From MPNP01 sp965116235 (GTDB lineage: Bacteria > Pseudomonadota > Alphaproteobacteria > Rhodobacterales > Rhodobacteraceae): a DNA stretch of 64,000 bases. Under the pieces are notes generated by a model, which made no database searches, had not been told where the DNA came from, and was given only the letters and a program-made list of their open reading frames with translations. The translations under genes and the position numbers were made by a program. This document shows positions 9,662-18,510 of this stretch, piece after piece. The stretch covers positions 496,001 through 560,000 of the forward strand of contig OZ220496.1 of assembly GCA_965116235.1 (NCBI GenBank). The letters are read 5' to 3'. The first letter of the stretch is position 1, and the number at the start of each line of letters is the position of its first letter.

Positions 9662-9700
9662 CTTTCATGGACCATCACCCATATAGGAGATGAACCGGGA

Positions 9701-11473
9701 TCAAGGCTTCGGCCTGTCATCCGTGTCCGCTTTTATTGTCGGGTTCGGGGGCGGCGGCATCCGCGTCCGAATGAGGGGCCAGTCCGCGGCCATCTCCGCC
9801 ATCATGGACGGCCAGTCGAAGGCCAGATGGCCAGCCTCTTCCAGCCGGCCCCGATCTTCCGGTTCCATGACGGGGGACACGAACAGGTGACAGGGCTCCA
9901 GGTCGCGTACCTTCATGATGTTGGGATCCTGGGGGGCCGCCGCCATGAACTCATCGACAATGACTTGAAAGTCGGCGGGGTCATGCCGGGCGGAATTACG
10001 CTTGGCGTTGACGCAGACCAGCAGGTCGCGATCCGGGTCCAGCTGGCGCTTCGGACCGGGGCACAGACGGGCCAGCACATCGATGTCACGGGCCTCCCCT
10101 TTCCCAGGCGGCGGGGGCAAGACGCTCCAGTGACTCCAGCGACAATGGGGATGCTGCTTCAGCCACTGGGCGGCCAGCCGTTCCATCATGTCGCCTTCCA
10201 GCCGTCGCAGCCGTTTCGTCGCCAGCTGGTCAAAACCGATATCGTGATCGGGCGCCTGGATATCACGCCGGGCCTGCCCCAGTACACGGATCTGAAACAG
10301 CATTGGATTGTCATTGATGGCCCAGACGCCAGTCTGGGGTTTCCCCTTGGGCCGGCGGGGCTCGCCGGTGAAAAAGACTCGCCGCGTGATCATGCCCGTC
10401 TGTTCATGGATATCGCGCAGCCGTTCGCGCAGGGTGTCCGGCGAGGGAAGCCGATCCACGGGCTCGCGCTCTTGCAGCTGCTCCACAAGGAATGACGTGG
10501 TTCGCATGTCGCCGGCGCTTTTCTGGTGGCCCAGGGCGATCAGGGTGGAGCGCAGGGGCTCCTTCAGCTCGATGGTCACCTGACTGTTCCAGGCCAGACG
10601 ATTGTCCTGGCGGATGCAGTCGCTTTCAAAACGCAGGAAATCCTCGACCCATTGCGTATCCTCCTTGTCCGTGACCGACGGGGCGTTCGGCGGCGATGGA
10701 AAGACATGCCGGTTCTGGGCCAGGCGCTGCCACAGATAGGGAATGCCGTCATAGGCCGTCCATAGCGTATGAAGGCGTTGGGGATCGTGATCCCAGCCCT
10801 GATCCCGAGCCACCTCTCAGATGGTGGATGGGGGCCACGGCTGCAGGTTGTGCTCGATGCGCACGCGCAAGTGAAGAGGCTGGTCCTGGGCGAACATGGC
10901 GCGGAACTGCTGCTGGTGCGAGCCCATCAGCACCAGGCGTCCCGTCAGCAGCTTGTCAGCGTCTGTTCCGGGACTCTTTTGCTCGTCCAGCATGAATTGC
11001 AGGGCGGAGGGCAGGCCGCTCTTGCGGGCGTGATGGAACTCGTCCAGCCCGACGATGACCCCGTGCTTCATCAGGTGATGGATGATGATACCACACCATA
11101 AGCCGGAATTTTGGTGTGATCTTCGTGGCGACAGGGTTCCTAGCAGGTCTTCCATGTCATGATTGGCCATGGCCTCGATAATGGCCTCGACATGATCCTC
11201 GTCCTTTTCCAGGACCGGCAGGTTGACGACAAGAAAGCGTCGCGCTGGCGCATTCGTCACGCTGGCGGCTTCCCGCCGAACGACTTCCCGCAGCAGTTCC
11301 GTCTTGCCAACCCCGCGGCGCCCGCCGATGCCCAGAGCCGGAAAGCTTTGCGGGTATGGCGGATGATCGAGGTCCAGGCGATCATGCAACCAGGCCAGCT
11401 CCTCCTGGCGCCCGTAAAAGCGCCAGTGTCCTCGCGCCCTTTGTCTGTCCTGGACTTGTCCTGTCTCGTTCAT
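9701..11473 (-). pseudogene. P-loop ATPase with PD-(D/E)XK-type domain, one in-frame TGA
   Basis: One continuous 590-codon frame interrupted by a single TGA at 10817-10819, after ...LQPWPPSTI and before EVARDQGWDH. Walker A is RRGVGKTELL (about 51-60) and Walker B is GVIVGLDEFHH. The C-terminal nuclease-like part has ARDIDVLARL ... DLLVCVNAKRN. The paralogue at 7242-9011 has a sense codon (Met) at the equivalent place, and other genes here use TGA as a normal stop, so this is a nonsense mutation and not recoding. Without the stop it would be full length. A ribosome could restart at the GTG 10813 to give the C-terminal half alone. A further minus-strand gene, now IS-disrupted, ends 75 nt upstream. 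Confidence 0.8.
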
Positions 11474-11548
11474 GCCTATCTCCTCCCTGAATTGTCAGTT
11501 AGTGTTCGCCTGTGCAAAAGTCCAGCCCGACCTTTCCGGCCTTGGCCC

Positions 11549-11733
11549 CTATCTATGCTCGGTGCCGCCCCGCCGAAGGAGATAGGCGTCGCTGACGGCC
11601 TTCAGCAGGACCCGACTCAGCTCCGGATGAAACCGTTCCCGTTCCGGCCGTATGACGATTCCCTCGCGCCCATGGCTGGCTCCCCGCTCGGCGCTGGGAC
11701 CCATAACCAGACGGGCGGCCCCCCCCTCTTCCC
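11549..11733 (-). pseudogene. 3' part of an unknown gene split by the IS4 element
   Basis: This frame ends with a TAG at 11549-11551 and runs to the left target duplication of the IS. Joined to the fragment at 13167-13235 across a single copy of the 10-bp duplication it stays in frame (...LLEQCPWEEG then GAARLVMGPS...). The insertion therefore split a real gene. The residues resemble no family I know. It sits 75 nt upstream of the ATPase on the same strand, so they were probably co-transcribed. Confidence 0.55.
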
Positions 11734-13156
11734 CTACTGTATGCACACATCTTTTCTCGCTTGCGTAATGGGTGTCTGAAATTGGCCGTTTGTCCTGTTG
11801 ATTCTCTCTTCGGTCTTGTGTTTACAAGGGGAGAGTAGAGATGTACAACTCGGGTTCGCATTGTGGTGATCGTCGTTTGGATCCGGCCGAACGGTTTTTT
11901 CATGATCGTCTGGTTGAGGTCGGTCCGCGTGGTGTTTCGGTTCGGGGTGTTGGCGGCCATCGCGCTGGTGAGGTCCGCTTGGGCCGGTTTTTGAGGACCG
12001 AGAAAGTGACCGTGAACAAGATCGTTGACAAGGCCGCCATGACCACGTCCGGGCGCGTGGATGGTCTCCCTATTCGGGCGCTTCCAGACCCGACGAGCTG
12101 TCGGGATGACGGGTCGGGAAACAGCCTTGTCGGCCCTGCCACGATCGCCGTGGAGGCGGAACCGGGCACGTTGCTCGGCGCGGTCGACATGCAATTGATT
12201 GAACGCTCCGGCGGCGGCCCGAAGCCACCCAAAAACCGGCCGCTTCGCGACAAGGAGAGCCACCGCTGGCTGGAAGCCATGCCAACAAGCGCCACCGTTC
12301 GGAACGCAGCGGCGCATGTCACGGTGGTCGCCGATCGGGAAGCGGACATCTTCGCGATGTTCGACTGCTGTCCGGACGGCGTGGACGTGCGGATCCGGGC
12401 GTCCCATGACCGCCGTCTTGGCGATGATACCGGCCCACTCTTTTCCCGCCTTGAAGGCCGGCCGCAGCCGGAGCATACGGTCGCGTGGCCCGCGCGACCC
12501 GGGCAAAGGAAGCGCACGGCCCGCATGGGCGTGCGTTTCGCGTGCGTGACCCTCAAGCACCCCGAAAACAGACCGATGGAACCCGGTGTTCCCGCCCGCC
12601 AGGCCGTCTCCATCGTCGAGGCACGGGAAATCGACCCGCCGCCGGCGGGCGGCCGGCCCATTGGCGCCGGCTGACCCGCCATCAGGTCGAAACGTTCGAA
12701 CCGGCACGATGGATCACGCAACTCGACCGTCGGCGCTGGGTCATCGAACCGGTTTTCCGGACCATCAAGACCCAAGGTTTCGACATCGCAAACGTGTCGG
12801 TGGAAACCGCACCCTTCAAAACGCTGTGCGCCATGACGTTGATTGCGGGGATATCGTGCATGCAACTCGTGCAGGATCGGGATGGCGCTGGCCAACGCCC
12901 GCTCAAGGATGTGTTCGCGGCGCCGGATCCACCGGTCCTTGAGGCCGTATCCGCTTCGCTTGAGGGTTCGACCGACAAGCAAAAGAACCCGCATCCACGG
13001 GGCTCGCTGGCCTTTGCGGTCGGGGTGTGCGCCCGTCTCGGTGACGGGACCGGATATTATGGGAAACCGGGCCCCGTGGTCATGTTACGCGGGCGGTATC
13101 AATTCCAGGCCATCCAACTCGGATATGGCATCACTGGAAATGTGTGAATCGAGTAG
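11734..13156 (+). mobile_element. IS4-family insertion sequence, 1423 bp, with 10-bp target duplication
   Basis: Both ends begin CTACT and share CACACAT: left CTACTGTATGCACACAT, right end complement CTACTCGATTCACACAT. Perfect 10-bp direct repeats CCCTCTTCCC flank it (11724-11733 and 13157-13166), a size usual for IS4-family target duplications. It contains one transposase frame set on the plus strand. Composition is GC-richer than the flanks. The intact duplication means the insertion is recent. The 3' end of this element recurs as a deletion derivative at 54996-55191. Confidence 0.88.
11841..13147 (+). pseudogene. IS4-family DDE transposase, frameshifted
   Basis: The first frame runs from ATG 11841 to 12674 and contains GDRRLD near the start, the first catalytic Asp region (ALPDPTSCRDD, about residues 80-90) and the second Asp (TVVADREADIF). 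The second frame, overlapping and ending at 13147, supplies HWRRLTRHQVET and the Glu box (RWVIEPVFRTIKTQGFD). The join lies around 12640-12660 in a GC-rich run. Members of the family normally read through this point in a single frame (PIHWRLLT), so a disabling frameshift is more likely than programmed slippage. Confidence 0.8.
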
Positions 13157-13166
13157 CCCTCTTCCC
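13157..13166. repeat. 10-bp target-site duplication, right copy
   Basis: CCCTCTTCCC directly abuts the right end of the IS4 element. The identical left copy is at 11724-11733. Removing the IS and one copy restores an uninterrupted minus-strand reading frame. Confidence 0.85.
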
Positions 13167-13235
13167 AGGGACACTGTTCCAGCAGTGGCACGGTAGCCAG
13201 CTCGTAACGTTCGGCCCAGAACAGGCATGTCTTTC
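13167..13235 (-). pseudogene. 5'-side fragment of the unknown gene split by the IS4 element
   Basis: On the minus strand this reads FWAERYELATVPLLEQCPWE and continues in frame into 11733-11549 once the IS is removed. Upstream the frame meets a TGA near 13236, right where the inverted-repeat element at 13240 begins. The true start of the gene is therefore lost or displaced, and two mobile elements have hit the same gene. Family unknown. Confidence 0.5.
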
Positions 13236-13239
13236 ATGG

Positions 13240-13311
13240 GGGCTTATATACCTAACTTGAAGCCGGACGACACGGATAAATTTCAGGACTTCAAGTTAGG
13301 TATATAAGCCC
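13240..13311. repeat. 72-bp perfect inverted repeat with 23-bp arms
   Basis: Arms at 13240-13262 and 13289-13311 are perfect 23-bp complements, starting GGGCTTATATACC and ending AACTTGAAG, around a 26-nt loop. It abuts the 3' side of the IS1634-type transposase remnant and the 5' fragment of the split gene. It could be two opposed IS ends, a MITE, or a strong bidirectional terminator. The same arm sequence recurs at 54574. Confidence 0.75.
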
Positions 13312-13322
13312 AAAAAAAGGCA

Positions 13323-13949
13323 CTACTTTGGGTGTCGCTTGCGTCCCGTCGATTCCTCCAGTTCCAGTGGCGCCGGATCATGGGTCTGCCCCATCACCCG
13401 GTACAGCTTGCGCGCTTCGGCGTTCCGCCGCGAGGGTATCGCATAGCGCTGTCCCGTCTGCGGATCCTCTAGCACGCTGTGCTGCACATGGGTCAGGGCC
13501 TTATGGATCACCGCGGCCGACATCGCGACACCCTGCTGCAGGCGTACGCGATACTGCCGATGCCGCACGCACAGCAGCGTCATGAAGGCAATGGCGATGT
13601 GAGCGCGAATGCGGCGCGGGGTCCAGTGGAACATCGGCCGCACGCGCAGGTCGTGCTTGGTGACCCGGAAGGTCTCCTCCACCTGCCACAGCCCCCGGTA
13701 CTGATCGAGGATGGTCGCGGCCCCGGTCGTGTCCGGAAGGTTGGTGATGACCCCGTGCCGGTCACCTTCAGGAAGCGGCTGTATCCGGAGTTGTGCAGCA
13801 GGGCCTTCGGCGTCGCACTCTGACCCAGCTTGCGTCGCCACCTGGCGATGCCCCGCTCGCGGTCGTGCTGATCCTTGGCCGCCCGCGTGGGCGAATGGCG
13901 GACGATCAGGCGCTGGCCGGGGGTCGGCAGGGCCGCCGGTTGGCTCTTG
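13323..13949 (-). pseudogene. IS1634-family transposase, truncated and frameshifted
   Basis: The C-terminal third reads GLWQVEETFRVTKHDLRVRP and then RRIRAHIAIAFMTLL, the Glu-box region typical of IS1634 (IS4-superfamily) transposases. A second frame upstream supplies RLIVRHSPTRAAKDQHDRER and PKALLHNSGYSRFLKV, also typical. A frameshift or small deletion joins them near 13750. The N-terminal half is missing where the element meets the phosphoribosyltransferase gene at about 13950. Confidence 0.82.
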
Positions 13950-14372
13950 AGGAAGTATAACGAGCACCTCAAGTACAAGTCATTGATGATCGGTGTAATA
14001 CCCTATCGTCCCGGGAGAAAACAGAGACTTGAATGTTTTGTGGAACAGTTTCGTGACTACGTTGTAAACAAGCCTTTTGAGGGTTCAAAGAATATCGTAA
14101 TTCAACCTAACCTCCTAAAGTATCGAGCAGGGGTTCGTTCGCATAGTGGTGAGAGGCTGGACTCCGCGGCTCGTTTTAGCAACGTCCTCAATCACTTGTA
14201 TGTACAAATGCCCAAGTCCGTATCTGTTCACAAACGAGTTCTGATAATTGATGATGTGTGTACGACTGGGTCGAGTCTGATAAATTCTTGCCTAAAGCTC
14301 CACGCGGTTGGAGCTGAACGAGTGGATTTGCTTGCAATTTCCATGAACATAGGTAATGTGCTGTATGATTGA
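13950..14372 (+). pseudogene. phosphoribosyltransferase-domain protein (ShosT-like), 5' truncated
   Basis: About 140 C-terminal residues of a type I phosphoribosyltransferase survive, including the PRPP-binding motif VLIIDDVCTTGSSL. The 5' end is replaced by IS1634 debris, so no native start remains. Its stop overlaps the ATG of the DprA-like gene (ATGATTGA). A PRTase followed by a DprA-like protein is the arrangement of the ShosTA toxin-antitoxin defence system (ShosT is the PRTase toxin and ShosA the DprA antitoxin) and also recalls competence comF/dprA. The overlap and pairing favour ShosTA, by inference. The toxin half is very probably dead. Confidence 0.7.
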
Positions 14373-15367
14373 CATTTCTCCACGTACCCGCAGATTGCTT
14401 GCATTGGCAATGCTCAAGGGCGTCGGTTCAAAGTCACTTCAAAGAGTTTTGTGTGTCCCAAACTTTGAGCAAGCTCCAATCAGTGGATTATGGCCGTACC
14501 TTCTACGAAATACCTCAGAAAATTTTGATAAGACCGCGATTGGCTTGGCAGAAACTGAGGCACAAAAACAGATTGATTTTGCACAGAAAAGCCACGCACG
14601 GATCATTTCTTCCGTGGATAGCGATTATCCCAAGTTGCTCGGCAATACCCCTGACGCTCCTCAGTTTCTTTTCATTAAGGGAAATCTTGCCCCTTCCTCA
14701 GCAAGGTCAATTGCCATTATCGGAACACGGAAACCTACAGACCACGGTAAGGTTATAACACGGCGGGTGACCGGCTTTTTCGTCGACCAAGGCTGGAGCG
14801 TCGTAAGCGGTCTGGCCATTGGATGCGATGCCATTGCCCATGAAGCGGTACTTGAAGGCAACGGACACACGGTTGCTGTAATGGCCCATGGCTTGCAGAC
14901 TGTTGCCCCGGCGCGTCATAAAAAGCTTGCTACATGCATCTTGGAGGCAGGAGGTGCCTTGGTATCAGAATATCATTTTGGTCAAGAGCCGTTGCCGTGG
15001 AACTTTGTAAAACGGGACCGGACCCAAGCCGGACTTGCCGAAGGGGTCGTGATGGTACAATCTGACCTAGCCGGTGGGAGTCTTCATGCTTCTCGCGCTG
15101 CAATTGACTACAAGCGATGGCTCGCGATTCCATATCCAACAAGACAGGACGTTTCATGGCAAGAGTCGAAGATTCAAGCTAACCTTCTTCTCGCTGATGG
15201 TCCTTCCACATAAAAAGGCCAAGCTGCTGAAATGTGGACTGAATGACCTGGATCGCTTGTTCATACTGAATGGTCGCCAAGATTATGGTCCCTTGTTGAA
15301 ATGGGCGGAGGAAGTCAAGCAGTCTCATCATGTGCAAGGTCAGCTTCTCGAGGAATTACGGGTGTAA
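14365..15367 (+). pseudogene. DprA/Smf-like protein (ShosA-like), frameshifted near its end
   Basis: The first frame, ATG 14365 to TAA 15213 (282 residues), is a DprA-type protein. Its Rossmann-fold core includes SIAIIGTRKPTDHGK and WSVVSGLAIGCDAIAHEAVL, with the SGLA.G.D.AH signature. Near 15200-15207 the natural continuation moves to another frame, which reads HKKAKLLKCGLNDLDRLFIL and ends at 15367. This looks like a single extra base that removes the last ~50 residues. DprA proteins bind single-stranded DNA; in ShosTA the DprA-like partner is the antitoxin. An ATG nine bases earlier (14356) is also possible. A decayed copy of the 5' end lies at 9221-9356. Confidence 0.75.
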
Positions 15368-15476
15368 CCGAAAGTTGAAACTCAAGGGGACATTGAAATT
15401 CGCCTCGCAGTCCTCATGTGAATGGGTGCCCGGGTCCACTGAGCCGAAGCTTGCAGGCACCAACTGATGTTCAACG

Positions 15477-16244
15477 ATGGTTACCCAAAATCATAGTCAC
15501 ATGACCACTGACTCAGTGCTTGAGGATGAGGTCTCCAAATTCAATGCGCTGGCTGAAGAGTGGTGGAATCCCAGTGGCAAGTTTCGTCCTCTTCACATGA
15601 TGAATCCGGTTCGCATGGATTACATTAACAGTCAAGTATGTCTGGAGTTTGACCGCGACCTGGACGACCCATTGCCCTATGAAGGACTGGATCTGCTTGA
15701 TGTGGGCTGTGGGGGAGGACTTCTCACGGAACCCATGACTCGTCTGGGAGCAAATGTTTTGGGTATTGATGTCGCCCGTAACAATGTTGAGGTGGCAAAA
15801 AGTCATGCGGCCAGCATGGGGCTGGAGATACGGTATGAGAACATATCTGTGGAAGACCTCGCGCTTCGGGAACCGAAGTTCAATGTCGTCCTTTGCATGG
15901 AGGTCCTGGAACATGTCAATAACCCTCAACAGTTCCTGCAGTGCTGTCAATCCCTTCTGCAACCTGGAGGTCTTCTGATTGCTTCGACCATCAACCGGAA
16001 CCTGAAAAGTTTTTTCATGGCGATCTTGGGAGCCGAGTACATTCTTCGGTGGCTCCCCGTCGGAACGCATGACTGGAATCGCTTCATCAAGCCGGAAGAG
16101 ATGAAAAACCTGACAGGTCAGGCGGGCCTGTCCGTTGTTGACACCAAGGGATTTGTCTTCAATCCCTTGCTTTCCGAGTGGTCCGTTTCATCAGGCGACT
16201 TTGATGTCAACTACGTGACCACAAGTGTCCGCGACACCGACTGA
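15477..16244 (+). CDS. ubiG: ubiquinone biosynthesis O-methyltransferase UbiG
   Basis: A 255-residue SAM-dependent methyltransferase that carries out the two O-methylations of the ubiquinone ring. The SAM-binding motif LLDVGCGGGLLTEPM lies at about 73-87, followed by the acidic LGIDVARNN. The N-terminal KFNALAEEWWNPSGKFRPLH and the C-terminal GTHDWNRFIKPEEM are diagnostic for UbiG. The ATG at 15477 gives normal length; a second ATG at 15501 would also fit. It is the first ordinary chromosomal gene after the IS-rich island. Confidence 0.95.
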   Translation: MVTQNHSHMTTDSVLEDEVSKFNALAEEWWNPSGKFRPLHMMNPVRMDYINSQVCLEFDRDLDDPLPYEGLDLLDVGCGGGLLTEPMTRLGANVLGIDVARNNVEVAKSHAASMGLEIRYENISVEDLALREPKFNVVLCMEVLEHVNNPQQFLQCCQSLLQPGGLLIASTINRNLKSFFMAILGAEYILRWLPVGTHDWNRFIKPEEMKNLTGQAGLSVVDTKGFVFNPLLSEWSVSSGDFDVNYVTTSVRDTD

Positions 16245-16267
16245 ACGCACAGCGGGATACTCCCATA

Positions 16268-17239
16268 TCAAAAGAGATTGAGCAGAACGACTTCAAGCAC
16301 CAGTATCAGACCGCAGAGTCCCATCCAGGTTCGCCAGGCGACCCCGACCCCTGTTTCGATATCCTCCGGTGCCAGCTCGTGCCGACCTTCGGAATTGATG
16401 AAGGGATACTCGACTTGAGTTCCTTGATATGATCTGGGGCCCGACAGAGCCACATCCATAACCTTGGCAAAGGCGGCTTCCGGCCAGCCGGCATTCGGGG
16501 AACGATGATTCTTGCCTTCATCCATGGCAAATTGCATGACGTCCTTGGAAAAATGGGCTAGTGCAACCAAAGCTGCTGTCAACCGCGCCGGAATAAAGTT
16601 CAGAATGTCGTCCAGTCGCGCCGTGGCCCAACCGAAATCCTCGTATTGTTCATTTTTGAACCCGATCATGCTGTCGGCAGTATTGACGAATTTGTAAATC
16701 AGGATGCCCGGTATTCCCCCAATCAAATACCAGAATGCTGGGGCAACCACCCCATCCATGAACCCTTCGGCAGTGCTTTCAATGGCAGCTCTGACGACTT
16801 CGGTCTGATCCATGTCGCCAGTATCACGCCCAACAATCTTGGCGACCGTCAGGCGTCCTTCCATGAGACTCATCCGCAAGGAATTCGCAACGGCAGATAC
16901 ATGGCCGATCAAGCTCTTGTGTGCGACCAGAATGGCAACGACAATTATTTCGAACAGTTCGTTGAAAGGCAGCCACTGAATGATGAAACCGGCTACGGCC
17001 AGCCCGACACAGGCCACGACAAGACCAATCACGCCCGCAGTCTTGGCTTGATCACCCGTATTGTAGTTCGTATCAAAAAACTGGATGGCAGCCCCCATGA
17101 GTCGCACGGGGTGAGGAACTCGCTTCCAGATGTAATCGGGCTCACCGAATATTGCGTCCAAGGCAAGCGCAATCAAAAGTATGAGTAAACTGTCCACTTG
17201 CAACCATAATGTCTGGGTCATCGTACCGGTTTGGCTCAT
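16268..17239 (-). CDS. cbiB: adenosylcobinamide-phosphate synthase (CbiB/CobD)
   Basis: An integral membrane enzyme of about 323 residues that attaches the aminopropanol linker to adenosylcobyric acid in cobalamin synthesis. Family markers are LALDAIFGEPDYIWKRVPHP near the N-terminus, the ESTAEGFMDGVVAPAFWY stretch, and NTADSMIGFKNEQYEDFGW. Several hydrophobic spans agree with a membrane protein. The frame extends 55 codons further upstream, but that part is Arg/Lys/Ser-rich and unlike the family, so I place the start at 17239 (MSQTG) or possibly 17221. It converges with ubiG, leaving 23 nt between the stops. Confidence 0.92.
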   Translation of the reverse strand: MSQTGTMTQTLWLQVDSLLILLIALALDAIFGEPDYIWKRVPHPVRLMGAAIQFFDTNYNTGDQAKTAGVIGLVVACVGLAVAGFIIQWLPFNELFEIIVVAILVAHKSLIGHVSAVANSLRMSLMEGRLTVAKIVGRDTGDMDQTEVVRAAIESTAEGFMDGVVAPAFWYLIGGIPGILIYKFVNTADSMIGFKNEQYEDFGWATARLDDILNFIPARLTAALVALAHFSKDVMQFAMDEGKNHRSPNAGWPEAAFAKVMDVALSGPRSYQGTQVEYPFINSEGRHELAPEDIETGVGVAWRTWMGLCGLILVLEVVLLNLF

Positions 17240-17594
17240 GCTATGCCACCGGCCTGAACCACGTTCATCGTGCCGAATAACATATTTCAACTTTTGAGAA
17301 TTTCTACACGTGGATGATGAACGTGAAATCGTTTCCCTGACGAACACACTTCGCCTTTTCTTGAGTGCGTGGTCATTCAAAATTTTTTGATGGACCTTGC
17401 GCAAGTCTTGGCCGCCTTGCCTTGACGAACCCTTGGGTGCGGCATGCCAAACAAATCCGGCAGATAAATTTTTTTGGACGTTGACAATTGCAACTTGGGT
17501 TTTACTTGACTATGTCCAATTCCGGGAAGGCCGGCTCAAATCCAGAATTGTTCGTCAGCGAAATTGATAGTTTCCAGTTCGTCGAGATCTTGTG

Positions 17595-17792
17595 ATGCAA
17601 TACATTAGATCAGTGTTGCTGTTTGCGCAGCAGGTTCGTTCGGAGGTCTCGAAAATCGTCTGGACAACCCGCCGTGACTTGCTGGTAACCACCCTGTTGG
17701 TTTTCCTGATGGCAACCGTGGCTTCAGTTTTCTTTTTTCTGATTGATCAGGTCATTCGTCTGGGCCTGACCGGTCTGCTAGGATTGTTTTGA
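17595..17792 (+). CDS. secE: preprotein translocase subunit SecE
   Basis: A small single-span SecE of 65 residues. The conserved cytoplasmic helix (QQVRSEVSKIVWTTRRD) is followed by one membrane segment (TTLLVFLMATVASVFFFLI). It clamps the two halves of SecY, encoded at 45978-47327. It opens the secE-nusG-rplKAJL-rpoBC cluster, as in most bacteria. GTG at 17592 is an alternative start. A TTGACA-like element lies at 17481-17486 but its -10 partner is weak. No tRNA gene precedes it. Confidence 0.93.
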   Translation: MQYIRSVLLFAQQVRSEVSKIVWTTRRDLLVTTLLVFLMATVASVFFFLIDQVIRLGLTGLLGLF

Positions 17793-17817
17793 GGAAGCAA
17801 AAATCGGAGGTGACCCT

Positions 17818-17919
17818 GTGACATCAGAATTGACAATCCCTGTCGGACCGACTTGTTTCATTCCTTCGGTTGCGCTGTCGATGACGGCAACCGGCGTTTT
17901 TCGTGTCAAAATTCAATAA
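17818..17919 (+). other. possible 33-codon ORF in the secE-nusG spacer
   Basis: A GTG at 17818 follows a clean GGAGG ribosome site (CGGAGGTGACCCT) and opens a 33-codon frame ending TAA at 17917-17919. The frame is the same phase as nusG, whose own ribosome site looks weak. It might act as a leader peptide delivering ribosomes to nusG, or be chance. The residue sequence resembles nothing known. Confidence 0.25.
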
Positions 17920-17949
17920 AGCCCCTCCAAGCCAAGAAAGTTCAAGCCT

Positions 17950-18483
17950 GTGGCGCTCCGTTGGTATTCAGTTAGTGTGGCCTCCAACTATGAGAAGAAG
18001 GTGGCCGAGGCAATTCGGGCAAATGCCGACAAGGCCGGACTCACCAATGCCATCGCCGAGGTTGTCGTGCCGGTCGAGAATGTCGTCGAAGTGCGGAGGG
18101 GCAAGCGGATAGAACGCGAGCACCGGTTCATGCCTGGCTATGTCCTCATCCGAATGACAATGTCTGATAAAGCCTACCATCTGATCAACAACATCAGTCG
18201 GGTTTCAGGCTTTTTGGGCAGCCGGGGCATCCCCGCCCCGCTTGATGAGCAAGAAGTGGAAGACATTCTCAATCGGGCCAGTGATGGCCAGATGCAACCT
18301 CGGGCCCTGGTCACCTACGAGGTGGGCGACAAGGTCATGGTTACTGATGGCCCGTTCGAGGGCTGGAATGGAATGGTCGAGGGTGTGGATGAAGGCAACT
18401 CGCGGGTAACCATCGGAGTGTCCATTTTTGGCCGGGTCACCCAGACCGAACTGAGTTTCGATCAGGTCACGAGAGACAACTGA
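17950..18483 (+). CDS. nusG: transcription termination/antitermination factor NusG
   Basis: A 177-residue NusG. The NGN domain starts RWYSVSVASNYEKKVAEAI and includes the aromatic-rich HRFMPGYVLIRM. The C-terminal KOW domain reads VGDKVMVTDGPFEGWNGMVEGV. It binds the clamp of RNA polymerase and couples it to Rho or ribosomes. Start is GTG; a good ribosome site is not obvious, and an upstream short ORF may help initiation. Its polymerase partners here (rpoB, rpoC) carry large insertions. Confidence 0.94.
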   Translation: MALRWYSVSVASNYEKKVAEAIRANADKAGLTNAIAEVVVPVENVVEVRRGKRIEREHRFMPGYVLIRMTMSDKAYHLINNISRVSGFLGSRGIPAPLDEQEVEDILNRASDGQMQPRALVTYEVGDKVMVTDGPFEGWNGMVEGVDEGNSRVTIGVSIFGRVTQTELSFDQVTRDN

Positions 18484-18510
18484 TTTCATTAATTGAGCTA
18501 GAGATACACG

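Noticed and set aside
10817..10819. TGA read as tryptophan or selenocysteine (genetic-code change)
   Set aside because: Other intact genes here end in TGA (for example the amidohydrolase and rplA), the paralogue has Met at the site, and no selenocysteine element is seen.
11553..12994. Minus-strand frames of 384 and 364 codons across the IS4 element
   Set aside because: High-GC shadows of the transposase; Arg/Pro/Gly-rich and without family features.
17405..17594. Search for a tRNA gene ahead of secE, a common location for tRNA-Trp
   Set aside because: No cloverleaf or CCA-type end found in the spacer.
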